Shown here one piece after another: positions 6,630-11,533 of a DNA stretch of 11,533 nt. The stretch lies in NCBI GenBank assembly GCA_009781965.1, contig WQUS01000214.1, positions 1-11,533 on the forward strand. The letters run 5' to 3'. Under the pieces are notes generated by a model that saw only the letters and a program-made list of their open reading frames with translations, made no database searches and was not told where the DNA came from. Made by a program: the position numbers and the translations under genes. The stretch is from Bacillota bacterium. Its GTDB lineage: Bacteria; Bacillota; Desulfotomaculia; Desulfotomaculales; Desulfallaceae. Position 1 is the stretch's first letter; every line of letters begins with the position of its first letter.

Positions 6630-7034
6630 TTGATTGAACTGGTGTTAGTTTATGTACCGTCGGTAATCAAAGAAACCGCGGCTTCCGAAGATAACGATCT
6701 CTATTTATTCGCCCGATTTTTTGCCGTAAGCAGCATGGAAGAAGCGGCTGCTTACGCAGCCGCATTCGAAACAAATGACTTGGGGAAAGAGTTGATTCGC
6801 GTGTATAACTCCATAGTGTCTAATCGTCAAAAATTGCAGACCATTGAAAACGATCCTTACTTCACCCAGCGGCTCACCGAAGCGCAGTTAGCTGAGGAGA
6901 GGGCAGAGGCAGAGGCTAGAGGGGAAGCCAAGGGCAGGGCCGAGGCCGCAGACCTGCTGGCTGAACTGATTAGAAAAGGTTACGACTTAGATACGGCAGT
7001 CAAAATGATCAAAGAAGGCGCCGGCAGTAAATAA
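6630..7034 (+). CDS. C-terminal part of a Rpn/PD-(D/E)XK transposase-like protein, probably a remnant
   Basis: A 134-residue frame opening at a TTG (6630) with no ribosome site and an in-frame TAA just upstream (6624-6626). Residues 1-85 resemble the middle of Rpn-type PD-(D/E)XK nuclease/transposase-like proteins. Residues about 88-112 form a charged Ala/Glu/Arg/Gly coiled-coil linker (EERAEAEARGEAKGRAEA), followed by the typical tail ELIRKGYDLDTAVKMIKEG. The N-terminal nuclease core is absent, so this is most likely a 5'-truncated gene. It lies 39 nt after fic on the same strand and could be read through from it. The family assignment rests on the tail pattern alone. Confidence 0.5.
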   Translation: MIELVLVYVPSVIKETAASEDNDLYLFARFFAVSSMEEAAAYAAAFETNDLGKELIRVYNSIVSNRQKLQTIENDPYFTQRLTEAQLAEERAEAEARGEAKGRAEAADLLAELIRKGYDLDTAVKMIKEGAGSK

Positions 7035-7063
7035 AAAAGGTTTCAGCAACGAAGAGAAAATTG

Positions 7064-7092
7064 AAAAACCTGTTAAATCAAACAGGTTTTTT
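7064..7092. terminator. Bidirectional terminator hairpin
   Basis: AAAAACCTGTT (7064-7074) and AACAGGTTTTT (7081-7091) form a perfect 11-bp stem with a 6-nt loop and T-runs on both strands. It lies 30 nt after the fic/Rpn-side stop and 40 nt beyond the 3' end of the sigma factor gene, so it can serve both convergent transcripts. Confidence 0.75.
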
Positions 7093-7103
7093 CCCTTCTC
7101 ACG

Positions 7104-7125
7104 GCCCCTCCGGGGCTTATTTTTT
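7104..7125 (+). terminator. Second GC-rich terminator, plus strand
   Basis: GCCCC (7104-7108) pairs with GGGGC (7112-7116) across a TCC loop, followed by TTATTTTTT (7117-7125). It lies immediately past the stop of the opposing sigma gene and backs up the hairpin at 7064. Confidence 0.7.
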
Positions 7126-7131
7126 AGAAGC

Positions 7132-7677
7132 TCAGCATAAGATACTTCTCTCGTCATAATAAAAGACGCAGTCCTTGCTCATGATTTCTTTCATCTTAAT
7201 TCTGGCTCTATGTAACCTAATTTTTGCGTTTTCCAGTGAGCAACAAGAAATATTGGCTATTTCCTTATTATTATAGCCATACATATCCAGCAATAATGGA
7301 ACACGATAACTTTCTGGAATAAGAAGTATTTTATTATGAACGCATTCAGACATAATGTTCTGTTCTATTTTTTTGAATGGTGTTATTTCTAAGTCAACTA
7401 ATTCAGCTGTTAAATTATCATCAATCGGTGGATAGTAAGAGGTTTTCTTTTTTTTAAAGTCCAAATATAAATTGTATGCGATCTTATTTAGCCAGGCTGA
7501 TATTTTTAAGCCGTCACGCAAAGAATCAATATTTTTGTATGCTTTTACAAAAGCGTCCTGGGCGATATCCTCTGCTAAAGACCAGTCAGTAGCAATACGA
7601 TAGATGAAATAGCAAACCTTTATATAATTATCTCTATAAACTTGCTCAAAATCAAAAACAGCATCTGAAATTTTCAT
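7132..7677 (-). CDS. ECF-type RNA polymerase sigma-70 factor
   Basis: I place the start at ATG 7677, since AGGTG lies 6 nt upstream; the in-frame GTG at 7686 is itself part of that ribosome site. The product is 181 aa. Region 2 spans about 10-76, with DIAQDAFVKAYKNI (37-50) and SAWLNKIAYNLYLDFKKKK (60-78) for core binding and -10 recognition. Region 4 is about 115-165 (IPESYRVPLLLDMYGYNNKEIA, a helix-turn-helix to HRARIKMKEIM). Region 3 is absent, as in ECF sigmas. The tail carries C170 and C181 (DCVFYYDERSILC), and C145/C146 lie in region 4. No anti-sigma gene is adjacent. The gene is visibly more AT-rich than its neighbours, with many AAA, ATA and TTA codons, suggesting separate acquisition. 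Its regulon is unknown. Confidence 0.88.
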   Translation of the reverse strand: MKISDAVFDFEQVYRDNYIKVCYFIYRIATDWSLAEDIAQDAFVKAYKNIDSLRDGLKISAWLNKIAYNLYLDFKKKKTSYYPPIDDNLTAELVDLEITPFKKIEQNIMSECVHNKILLIPESYRVPLLLDMYGYNNKEIANISCCSLENAKIRLHRARIKMKEIMSKDCVFYYDERSILC

Positions 7678-7707
7678 CTGTATCACCTAGCTTAAATAAT
7701 GTCATAA

Positions 7708-7939
7708 TTATAACTCCCTTAGTAGCTCTGTGTCACGCTTATCTATCAGGTGTTTTTGCTGTCGGCAGGACAAAATTCCATTCGCATTATGCTTTATAAT
7801 CTCATGCTCGCGATTGCTTCTTCAACCTTTTGTATTCAGCGTTACGCACAGTTTTGCTTTTAGCATCTGGGCGCAGATATACTTGGCCCGGACAAATGTG
7901 CCAGTGTTGGGTTCCTTCGTGTAATTCCGGCCAAACCGT
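7708..7939 (-). pseudogene. Possible decayed transposase fragment (two frames)
   Basis: On the minus strand 7939-7802 is open for 45 codons and reads protein-like (HWHICPGQVYLRPDAKSKTV). The neighbouring frame 7821-7708 continues for 37 codons (SNREHEIIKHNANG). The ICPGQ...Y.RP..KSKTVR.AEY pattern is reminiscent of the cysteine-containing part of DDE transposases of the IS1182/DDE_Tnp_1_6 kind. There is no start and a frame change around 7808-7821. I make this call from pattern memory only. Chance coding is possible. Confidence 0.3.
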
Positions 7940-7968
7940 TCAAGACAATAAATTTTTTCAGAGATATA

Positions 7969-7998
7969 TTGACAACTTTCTATGTGTCGACGTATAAT
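7969..7998 (+). promoter_or_regulatory. Consensus sigma-A promoter of arsR
   Basis: Perfect -35 TTGACA (7969-7974) and perfect -10 TATAAT (7993-7998) with an 18-nt spacer, about 35 nt upstream of the arsR ribosome site. A promoter this strong needs repression, which the overlapping inverted repeat can supply. Confidence 0.85.
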
Positions 7999-8006
7999 GT
8001 CACATA
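7981..8006. promoter_or_regulatory. Probable ArsR operator over the -10 box
   Basis: TATGTGTC (7981-7988) and GTCACATA (7999-8006) form an imperfect dyad (7 of 8 positions) centred on the spacer and -10. A third TATGTGA half-site lies at 8017-8023, overlapping the ribosome site. The placement fits autorepression by the ArsR encoded directly downstream, released by metalloid binding. Confidence 0.65.
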
Positions 8007-8034
8007 AATACTTATCTATGTGAGGTGGTTTTAT

Positions 8035-8376
8035 TTGAGCGACAAGTATGCTGAAAATGTCGGCTTGTTTAAAGCGCTGGCCGATGCTAAAAGGCTTATG
8101 ATTGTGGATATGTTATCCTGCGGCGAGCTTTGCGCCTGCAAAATTTTAGAGCAATTTAACATTACCCAGCCTACTTTGTCCCACCACATGAAAGTCCTTT
8201 GTGAATGCGGCTTAGTGAATTGGCGTAAAGACGGCAAATGGACCCACTACTCGTTGAATGAAAAAAGAGCGCAAGACTTTAAAGACTTCTTGCACACGAT
8301 CACGATCGATAAAGAAGATTGCCTTTGCAACGGCAATAGTTCTCTGGCTGCAGAAAAAGAGCAATCCCATGGGTAA
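8035..8376 (+). CDS. arsR: ArsR-family metalloregulator (arsenic-type, ELCxC motif)
   Basis: I choose the TTG at 8035, placed 6 nt after GAGGTGG (8022-8028); the in-frame GTG at 8020 overlaps that site. The product is 113 aa. The winged helix-turn-helix is clear (ITQPTLSHHMKVLCECGLV at 43-61; wing RKDGKWTHYSL at 64-74). ELCACKI at 31-37 is the classic As(III)/Sb(III) site ELCxC of arsenic ArsR, with C33 and C35. Further cysteines at C29, C56, C58, C96 and C98 could add ligands. The repressor would bind its own promoter dyad and release DNA on arsenite or a similar thiophile. No arsenite pump or arsenate reductase gene is visible downstream. What follows is a redox gene set. Confidence 0.9.
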   Translation: MSDKYAENVGLFKALADAKRLMIVDMLSCGELCACKILEQFNITQPTLSHHMKVLCECGLVNWRKDGKWTHYSLNEKRAQDFKDFLHTITIDKEDCLCNGNSSLAAEKEQSHG

Positions 8377-8478
8377 GTAAGCTTAATCGTGATGATGTAC
8401 CCGCACTGTGCAAGATTAAAAAGGCATGTTTATGATTAGGTGGAAGAACAAAAAACAGCAGTAAAGGAGGTGAGTGAA

Positions 8479-8700
8479 ATGCCATTTGACTCTAAAACAG
8501 CAGAACTAATTGCTATTGGCGCTTCGGTTGCTGCCAATTGCCTGCCTTGCCTGCAAACTCATAAGCAGAATGCTTTGGCGGCAGGGCTTACCGAACAGGA
8601 GATAACAGAGGCGATAAACGTTGGTAAAGTGGTAAGGGCCGGAGCCGCTGGCAGCATGGATCAACTGATAAAAGACACTACCCATGTGCCAACCGGGTGA
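8479..8700 (+). CDS. AhpD/carboxymuconolactone decarboxylase-like small CxxC protein
   Basis: The start is the ATG at 8479, with AAAGGAGGTG ending 7-8 nt upstream; the in-frame GTG at 8440 has no site. The product is 73 aa, one minimal AhpD-like helical domain. C21 and C24 with H28 (NCLPCLQTH) match the CxxCxxxH core of alkylhydroperoxidase AhpD, whose thiols are oxidised and re-reduced by lipoyl-linked dihydrolipoyl dehydrogenase systems in the best-studied case. The lpd gene downstream makes that link attractive. KVVRAGAAGSMDQL is typical of the second helical part. It lies 102 nt after arsR on the same strand, with no terminator seen between. Confidence 0.85.
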   Translation: MPFDSKTAELIAIGASVAANCLPCLQTHKQNALAAGLTEQEITEAINVGKVVRAGAAGSMDQLIKDTTHVPTG

Positions 8701-8759
8701 AGTTGCTAGCTGAAAAGGCCAACGTGTTTGGCCAAGAGAAACTGCTGCATACATTTGTC

Positions 8760-8878
8760 GTTACTGGTCACACCACCTCAGTTTAGGCCAAGTAAAACAA
8801 CTGCCGCAAGCGATTTAGCGGATGCTTATGAGCGAACGGTAGTTGTTTTACTTGGCCGGGCGGGCACTGACCAGTAAC
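8760..8878 (+). mobile_element. Miniature inverted-repeat element, copy 2
   Basis: 119 bp bounded by GTTACTGGTCA and its exact complement, and flanked by a perfect 8-bp target duplication CATTTGTC (8752-8759 and 8879-8886). The internal arms GGCCAAGTAAAACAACT (8786-8802) and 8841-8857 form a 17-bp stem with a 38-nt loop. It is nearly identical to copy 1 in inverse orientation (differences near 8785 and 8810). It interrupts the putative arsR operon between the AhpD-like gene and lpd and ends 40 nt before the lpd start, so its transcript hairpin may attenuate or process the mRNA there. Confidence 0.9.
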
Positions 8879-8917
8879 CATTTGTCCCGCTTAGGGTTTC
8901 AAGGCGAGGTGGTTAAC

Positions 8918-10258
8918 TTGAATGACACTGTTATGCAAACGCAAATCGCGGTGCTGGGCGGCGGCCCGGCCGGATATGTGGCCGCTGTCCGTGCGGCCCG
9001 GCTTGGAGCGAAAGTAACCTTGGTTGAAGAAAGAGCATTAGGCGGCGTGTGTTTGAATCGCGGTTGCATTCCGGCCAAAGCGCTCCTTCATTCGGCCCTT
9101 CGTTTTAGCGAATGGGCGGCGGAGGTCAACAATAAGGACAAAATAGTGCGCCAGTTGGGTATGGGGGTGGCGCATATTCTTTCCTCCAGCGGTGTGGCAG
9201 TCATAACCGGTTACGGTACGGTCTTGGATGCGCACACCATTGCGGTGCAAAGGCCTGATGGCGGCAACACGGCTATCAAATGCACAAAGATGATCCTGGC
9301 AACGGGGGCCAAGCCACTAATACCTAAGATCAAGGGCATAGATTCCGACGGTGTACTGACCAGTGATGAACTGCTGGATTTAGATACATTACCGCTAAGC
9401 ATGATGCTCATCGGCGCCGGTGTAATCGGCTTGGAGTTTGCCGTGATGCTTGCCAAAGCCGGAGTGAAAGTTACCGTTATGGAACTGGCCGAGCGAATAT
9501 TGCCTGCTGAGGACAGCGAAATAGCGGCGGAACTGTACAAGATCATGCGCCGCAAGGGTATCGGTTTTAAGCTTTCCGCTGCCGTTACGGAGATCAAATG
9601 CGTGGATGAACAGCTTTCCGTATCATTTATAACCGACGGGAAAGAAAGCATGATGGCTGCTGAAAAAATTCTTATGGCCACGGGGCGTGAGTTCAATACC
9701 AAGCCATTTGCCGCTCTGGGGCTGGCCATGAAAAATGGCGCGGTGGCCGTGAATAATAAAATGGAAACCAGTGTCAAAGACGTTTACGCGGCCGGAGATA
9801 TTGCAGGCGGCAGGTTGTTGGCTCATCTCGCCTTTATGGAGGGGAAAGTGGCGGCGGAAAACGCGCTGGGACATGAAAGCCATGTAAATTATCATGCCGT
9901 TCCCGCCTGCGTCTACACCGAACCGGAGATTGCCCTTGTCGGTATGAGCGAGCAGGAAGCTGTTGCACAGGGCATCAACCCCAAATTCGGCCGCTTCGAT
10001 TTCCGCAATAATGGCCGGGCGGCTACATTGAGAGAACGGGACGGATTCGTCAAAGTGATTGCGGATGAAAACAATGTCATTATCGGCGCTCAGATACTGG
10101 GCGCCAACGCATCCGAGCTTATTTCAGAACTTACGCTTGCGATTACGCTCAGTGTAAAAGCGGAGGTTATCGCGGACATGATTCATCCGCACCCCGCCCT
10201 TGCCGAAGCGGTATGGGAAGCCTGCGCCGACCTGTGCGGCCGGGCGATACACAAGTAG
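8918..10258 (+). CDS. lpdA: Dihydrolipoyl dehydrogenase (E3-type flavin disulfide oxidoreductase)
   Basis: The start is the TTG at 8918, 5 nt after GAGGTGG (8906-8912); the frame extends upstream into the miniature element, which I reject. The product is 446 aa. FAD motif GGGPAG at 14-19; redox disulfide C45/C50 in GGVCLNRGC; NAD motif GAGVIG at 166-171; AAGDIAGG second FAD motif near 306-313; and C-terminal catalytic H425 with E430 (HPHPALAE). All elements of an active pyridine nucleotide-disulfide oxidoreductase are present. It reoxidises dihydrolipoyl groups with NAD+, or the reverse. No E1, E2 or glycine cleavage P or T gene is nearby; the likely partner is the H-type domain encoded 0.7 kb downstream. 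Slightly shorter than usual E3 enzymes (about 460-475). Confidence 0.92.
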   Translation: MNDTVMQTQIAVLGGGPAGYVAAVRAARLGAKVTLVEERALGGVCLNRGCIPAKALLHSALRFSEWAAEVNNKDKIVRQLGMGVAHILSSSGVAVITGYGTVLDAHTIAVQRPDGGNTAIKCTKMILATGAKPLIPKIKGIDSDGVLTSDELLDLDTLPLSMMLIGAGVIGLEFAVMLAKAGVKVTVMELAERILPAEDSEIAAELYKIMRRKGIGFKLSAAVTEIKCVDEQLSVSFITDGKESMMAAEKILMATGREFNTKPFAALGLAMKNGAVAVNNKMETSVKDVYAAGDIAGGRLLAHLAFMEGKVAAENALGHESHVNYHAVPACVYTEPEIALVGMSEQEAVAQGINPKFGRFDFRNNGRAATLRERDGFVKVIADENNVIIGAQILGANASELISELTLAITLSVKAEVIADMIHPHPALAEAVWEACADLCGRAIHK

Positions 10259-10289
10259 TCGTAAGTATCAGTGTGGGAGGTTTTCGATT

Positions 10290-10673
10290 GTGGCGGAAAA
10301 GGAAAAATACGGTTTTGTCCTGTGCGTATGTACAGGCAAATGCCCCGGTTTTCAGGCCATGGATATTTGGGACTTTATCAACCAGGTGCGCGTGGAACTG
10401 CCGGTTGAATACGGTTTTATCCATCCCCAGCTCTGTGAGACGGACGGCGACCGATTTTGGGCGGATTTTCTCAAAACTCATCGCAAAATGATTATCGGCG
10501 CCTGCGCCCCCAATATGCAGAAGAAGATGTTCAAGGATGCGTTCAAGGATGCGGGCCTTGATATGGAAAAAGATGCGGTCATGCTTGACATCCGCGACAT
10601 GACAACCGCAAAGGCCTTTAATCTCGTCAAAGACGCCCTGGAAAAGCTAGGCTATGCGGAGGATAATCTATAA
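10290..10673 (+). CDS. HdrA N-terminal-domain-like Fe-S protein (stand-alone)
   Basis: The start is the GTG at 10290, with GGGAGG 9 nt upstream. The open frame back to 10200 would overlap lpd in another frame. The product is 127 aa. The layout FVLCVCTGKCPGF, then HPQLCETDG, then MIIGACAPNM resembles the N-terminal Fe-S domain of heterodisulfide reductase HdrA, where cysteines in equivalent segments hold a [4Fe-4S] cluster. Candidate ligands are C12, C14, C18, C49 and C72. The FAD and ferredoxin domains of full HdrA are missing here but are encoded separately on either side (lpd upstream, ferredoxin downstream). The stop shares an A with the next start (TAATG), so translation is coupled. The role is probably electron transfer with the ferredoxin. 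The resemblance is to the domain, not the full enzyme. Confidence 0.75.
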   Translation: MAEKEKYGFVLCVCTGKCPGFQAMDIWDFINQVRVELPVEYGFIHPQLCETDGDRFWADFLKTHRKMIIGACAPNMQKKMFKDAFKDAGLDMEKDAVMLDIRDMTTAKAFNLVKDALEKLGYAEDNL

Positions 10674-10966
10674 TGAGCGAAACTACATTCATGGGTGTGC
10701 CCCGGGATAAAATTGCCTGGTACCCTCTCATTGACTATGATAAATGCAATTACTGTATGGAGTGTGTAAAGTTCTGCCCGCACAACGTGTTTGAGGTGGA
10801 CGAAAACGCCGCACGCAAGCTGAACGTGGCAAACCAAAACAATTGTGTGGTATTCTGCCGGGCCTGCTCGAAAACCTGCGGCCTGGACGCGCTCACTTTC
10901 CAGGATAAAAATGAAACGATTAAACACATCAAAGAAATTAGGAAAGAGGGCGCCGCCGATGAGTAA
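10673..10966 (+). CDS. Two-cluster [4Fe-4S] ferredoxin
   Basis: 97 aa. Cluster 1 ligands are C25, C28, C31 and C35 (CNYCMECVKFCP), the canonical CxxCxxCxxxCP. The second set, C58, C62, C65 and C69 (NCVVFCRACSKTCG), has an unusual CxxxC first spacing and Gly in place of the usual Pro, so its cluster may differ in potential. The N-terminus (MGVPRDKIAWYPLID) is that of small ferredoxins fused or paired with redox enzymes. GGAGG lies about 10 nt before the ATG, which overlaps the HdrA-like stop by one base. The 3' end overlaps the DGC-H gene by 8 nt. This tight packing implies fixed stoichiometry with both neighbours. It is cytoplasmic; no signal segment is seen. Confidence 0.88.
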   Translation: MSETTFMGVPRDKIAWYPLIDYDKCNYCMECVKFCPHNVFEVDENAARKLNVANQNNCVVFCRACSKTCGLDALTFQDKNETIKHIKEIRKEGAADE

Positions 10967-11533
10967 AAAGTATGCCGTATTGCCCTGCAACGGCTTGGAT
11001 AAATGCGCCGGCTGTATCTCCAAAGAAGCGGCGCTGCTTTTGGCGGACAGCGGCAGCGAGATCATTTGCCCGGTCTTCTCCCGGGTGGCGGCCGCAAAAT
11101 ATGAGCAGCTGGCGGCCGCGTTACCCCTGGTGGTTATCGACGGCTGCGCCACCCGTTGCGCCAGTAAGCTGGCGGCGGAAAAAGGACTGAAAATCACTGA
11201 GAAAATCAATGTGTCAGATTTCGCCAAAGAAAAAGGCCTGGCCATTGCCAAAGGTTTGCGTCTTGCGGAAAATGAACAGCGTTTAGCGGCTCTGATTGCG
11301 CAAGAACTGGCGGAAAAAGAACGAGTCGCCGTACCGGAAGCGCCGGCCGGCGTTGCCTTTCCCGCCGCGCTGCATTACGAAACTTACCAAAAGGATAAAT
11401 TTGTATTTCGGGTGCCGAGGGACAGCGGGTTTTACTTTAATGAAAATGACGTTTGGGCATTTGTGGACGGCGGCCGCGCCAGGATCGGCGTGACCGATTT
11501 TGTGCAAAAGAGCTTGTCCGATATTCTATTTTT
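10959..11533 (+). CDS. DGC putative zinc-binding domain fused to a glycine-cleavage H-like lipoyl domain (3' truncated)
   Basis: 191 residues are visible and the frame runs off the window. The start ATG has AGAGGG about 8 nt upstream. Residues 1-90 are a DGC-type domain, with C10, C16 and C19 (PCNG..KCAGC), C37, and the name-giving DGC at 61-63 followed by C67. Residues 91-147 are a charged Ala/Glu-rich linker. From about 148, FVFRVPRDSGFYFNENDVW and GGRARIGVTDFVQKSLSDI match the N-terminal half of GcvH, the lipoyl-carrier H protein. The lipoyl-lysine would fall about 20 residues beyond the edge, so lipoylation cannot be confirmed. Nearby lpd is the natural redox partner of a lipoylated domain. 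The combination is unusual; I infer a thiol or metalloid-related carrier, not glycine cleavage. Confidence 0.82.
   Translation, partial: MSKKYAVLPCNGLDKCAGCISKEAALLLADSGSEIICPVFSRVAAAKYEQLAAALPLVVIDGCATRCASKLAAEKGLKITEKINVSDFAKEKGLAIAKGLRLAENEQRLAALIAQELAEKERVAVPEAPAGVAFPAALHYETYQKDKFVFRVPRDSGFYFNENDVWAFVDGGRARIGVTDFVQKSLSDILF

Larger units (their letters stand above)
7678..8034. other. Gene-free region between sigma factor and arsR
   Basis: It holds the sigma factor leader, two out-of-frame coding-like stretches on the minus strand (see the relic entry), and from about 7969 the arsR promoter and operator. No intact gene is visible. Confidence 0.6.

Noticed and set aside
7730..7924. 64-codon plus-strand frame between sigma factor and arsR
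   Set aside because: No ribosome site and an unlikely Cys/Phe-rich composition; it mirrors the minus-strand transposase-like stretch.
8717..8733. GGCCAA/TTGGCC hairpin as a terminator after the AhpD-like gene
   Set aside because: Only 6 bp and no T-tract follows, so termination between this gene and lpd is not supported.
8843..8917. N-terminal extension of dihydrolipoyl dehydrogenase into the miniature element
   Set aside because: It begins within the mobile element; the TTG at 8918 has a well-placed GAGGTGG and gives the normal N-terminus for the family.
9211..9777. 188-codon minus-strand frame within lpd
   Set aside because: Antisense shadow of a strongly supported gene; Ser/Ala-rich with no recognisable domain.
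10652..11251. 199-codon minus-strand frame opposite the ferredoxin and DGC-H genes
   Set aside because: Antisense to two clear Fe-S/Cys-motif genes; no ribosome site or domain seen.

Overview
The window looks like part of the chromosome of an anaerobic, spore-former-type Firmicute. Evidence for this is the strong GGAGG and GAGGTGG ribosome binding sites, the use of TTG and GTG starts, the Cna-B/SpaA-type surface protein, and several clostridial-type Fe-S and flavin proteins. Negativicutes (Sporomusa-like) is my best guess at finer placement. That is an impression, not something the sequence proves. No rRNA, tRNA or CRISPR array is visible.

Layout. Positions 1-2711 (minus) hold the first 903 residues of a large secreted adhesin/pilin-like protein whose C-terminus lies outside the window. 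A 44-residue zinc-ribbon protein follows on the plus strand (2899-3033). A minus-strand operon (5150 to 3327) encodes a YjbR/MmcQ protein, an AlkD-type DNA glycosylase and a ferredoxin-nitroreductase fusion, and ends in a terminator at 3274-3300. The gap 5151-5597 is dense with structure: two palindromes, a 133-bp miniature inverted-repeat element, a short dispersed repeat and the promoter of a Fic-family gene. After fic come the C-terminal part of a Rpn/PD-(D/E)XK-like protein, a pair of terminators, an AT-rich ECF sigma factor (minus) and a probable transposase relic.

The right third (8035-11533, plus) is the most interesting part. A consensus promoter overlapped by an inverted repeat drives an arsenic-type ArsR regulator. 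It is followed by an AhpD/CMD-like CxxC protein, dihydrolipoyl dehydrogenase, an HdrA N-terminal-like Fe-S protein, a two-cluster ferredoxin, and a fusion of a DGC putative zinc-binding domain to a glycine-cleavage H (lipoyl carrier) domain that runs off the end. The last three genes overlap (TAATG and an 8-nt overlap). I infer a metalloid- or thiol-responsive redox relay in which a lipoyl dithiol on the H domain is oxidised or reduced by Lpd and exchanges electrons with the HdrA-like/ferredoxin pair. The pieces resemble an HdrA split into separate polypeptides.

Two nearly identical 119-bp miniature elements (117/119 by eye) sit in opposite orientations at 5369-5501 and 8760-8878, each with its own 8-bp target duplication. 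They bracket the fic-sigma-arsR segment. The second copy lies inside the putative arsR operon, between the AhpD-like gene and lpd.
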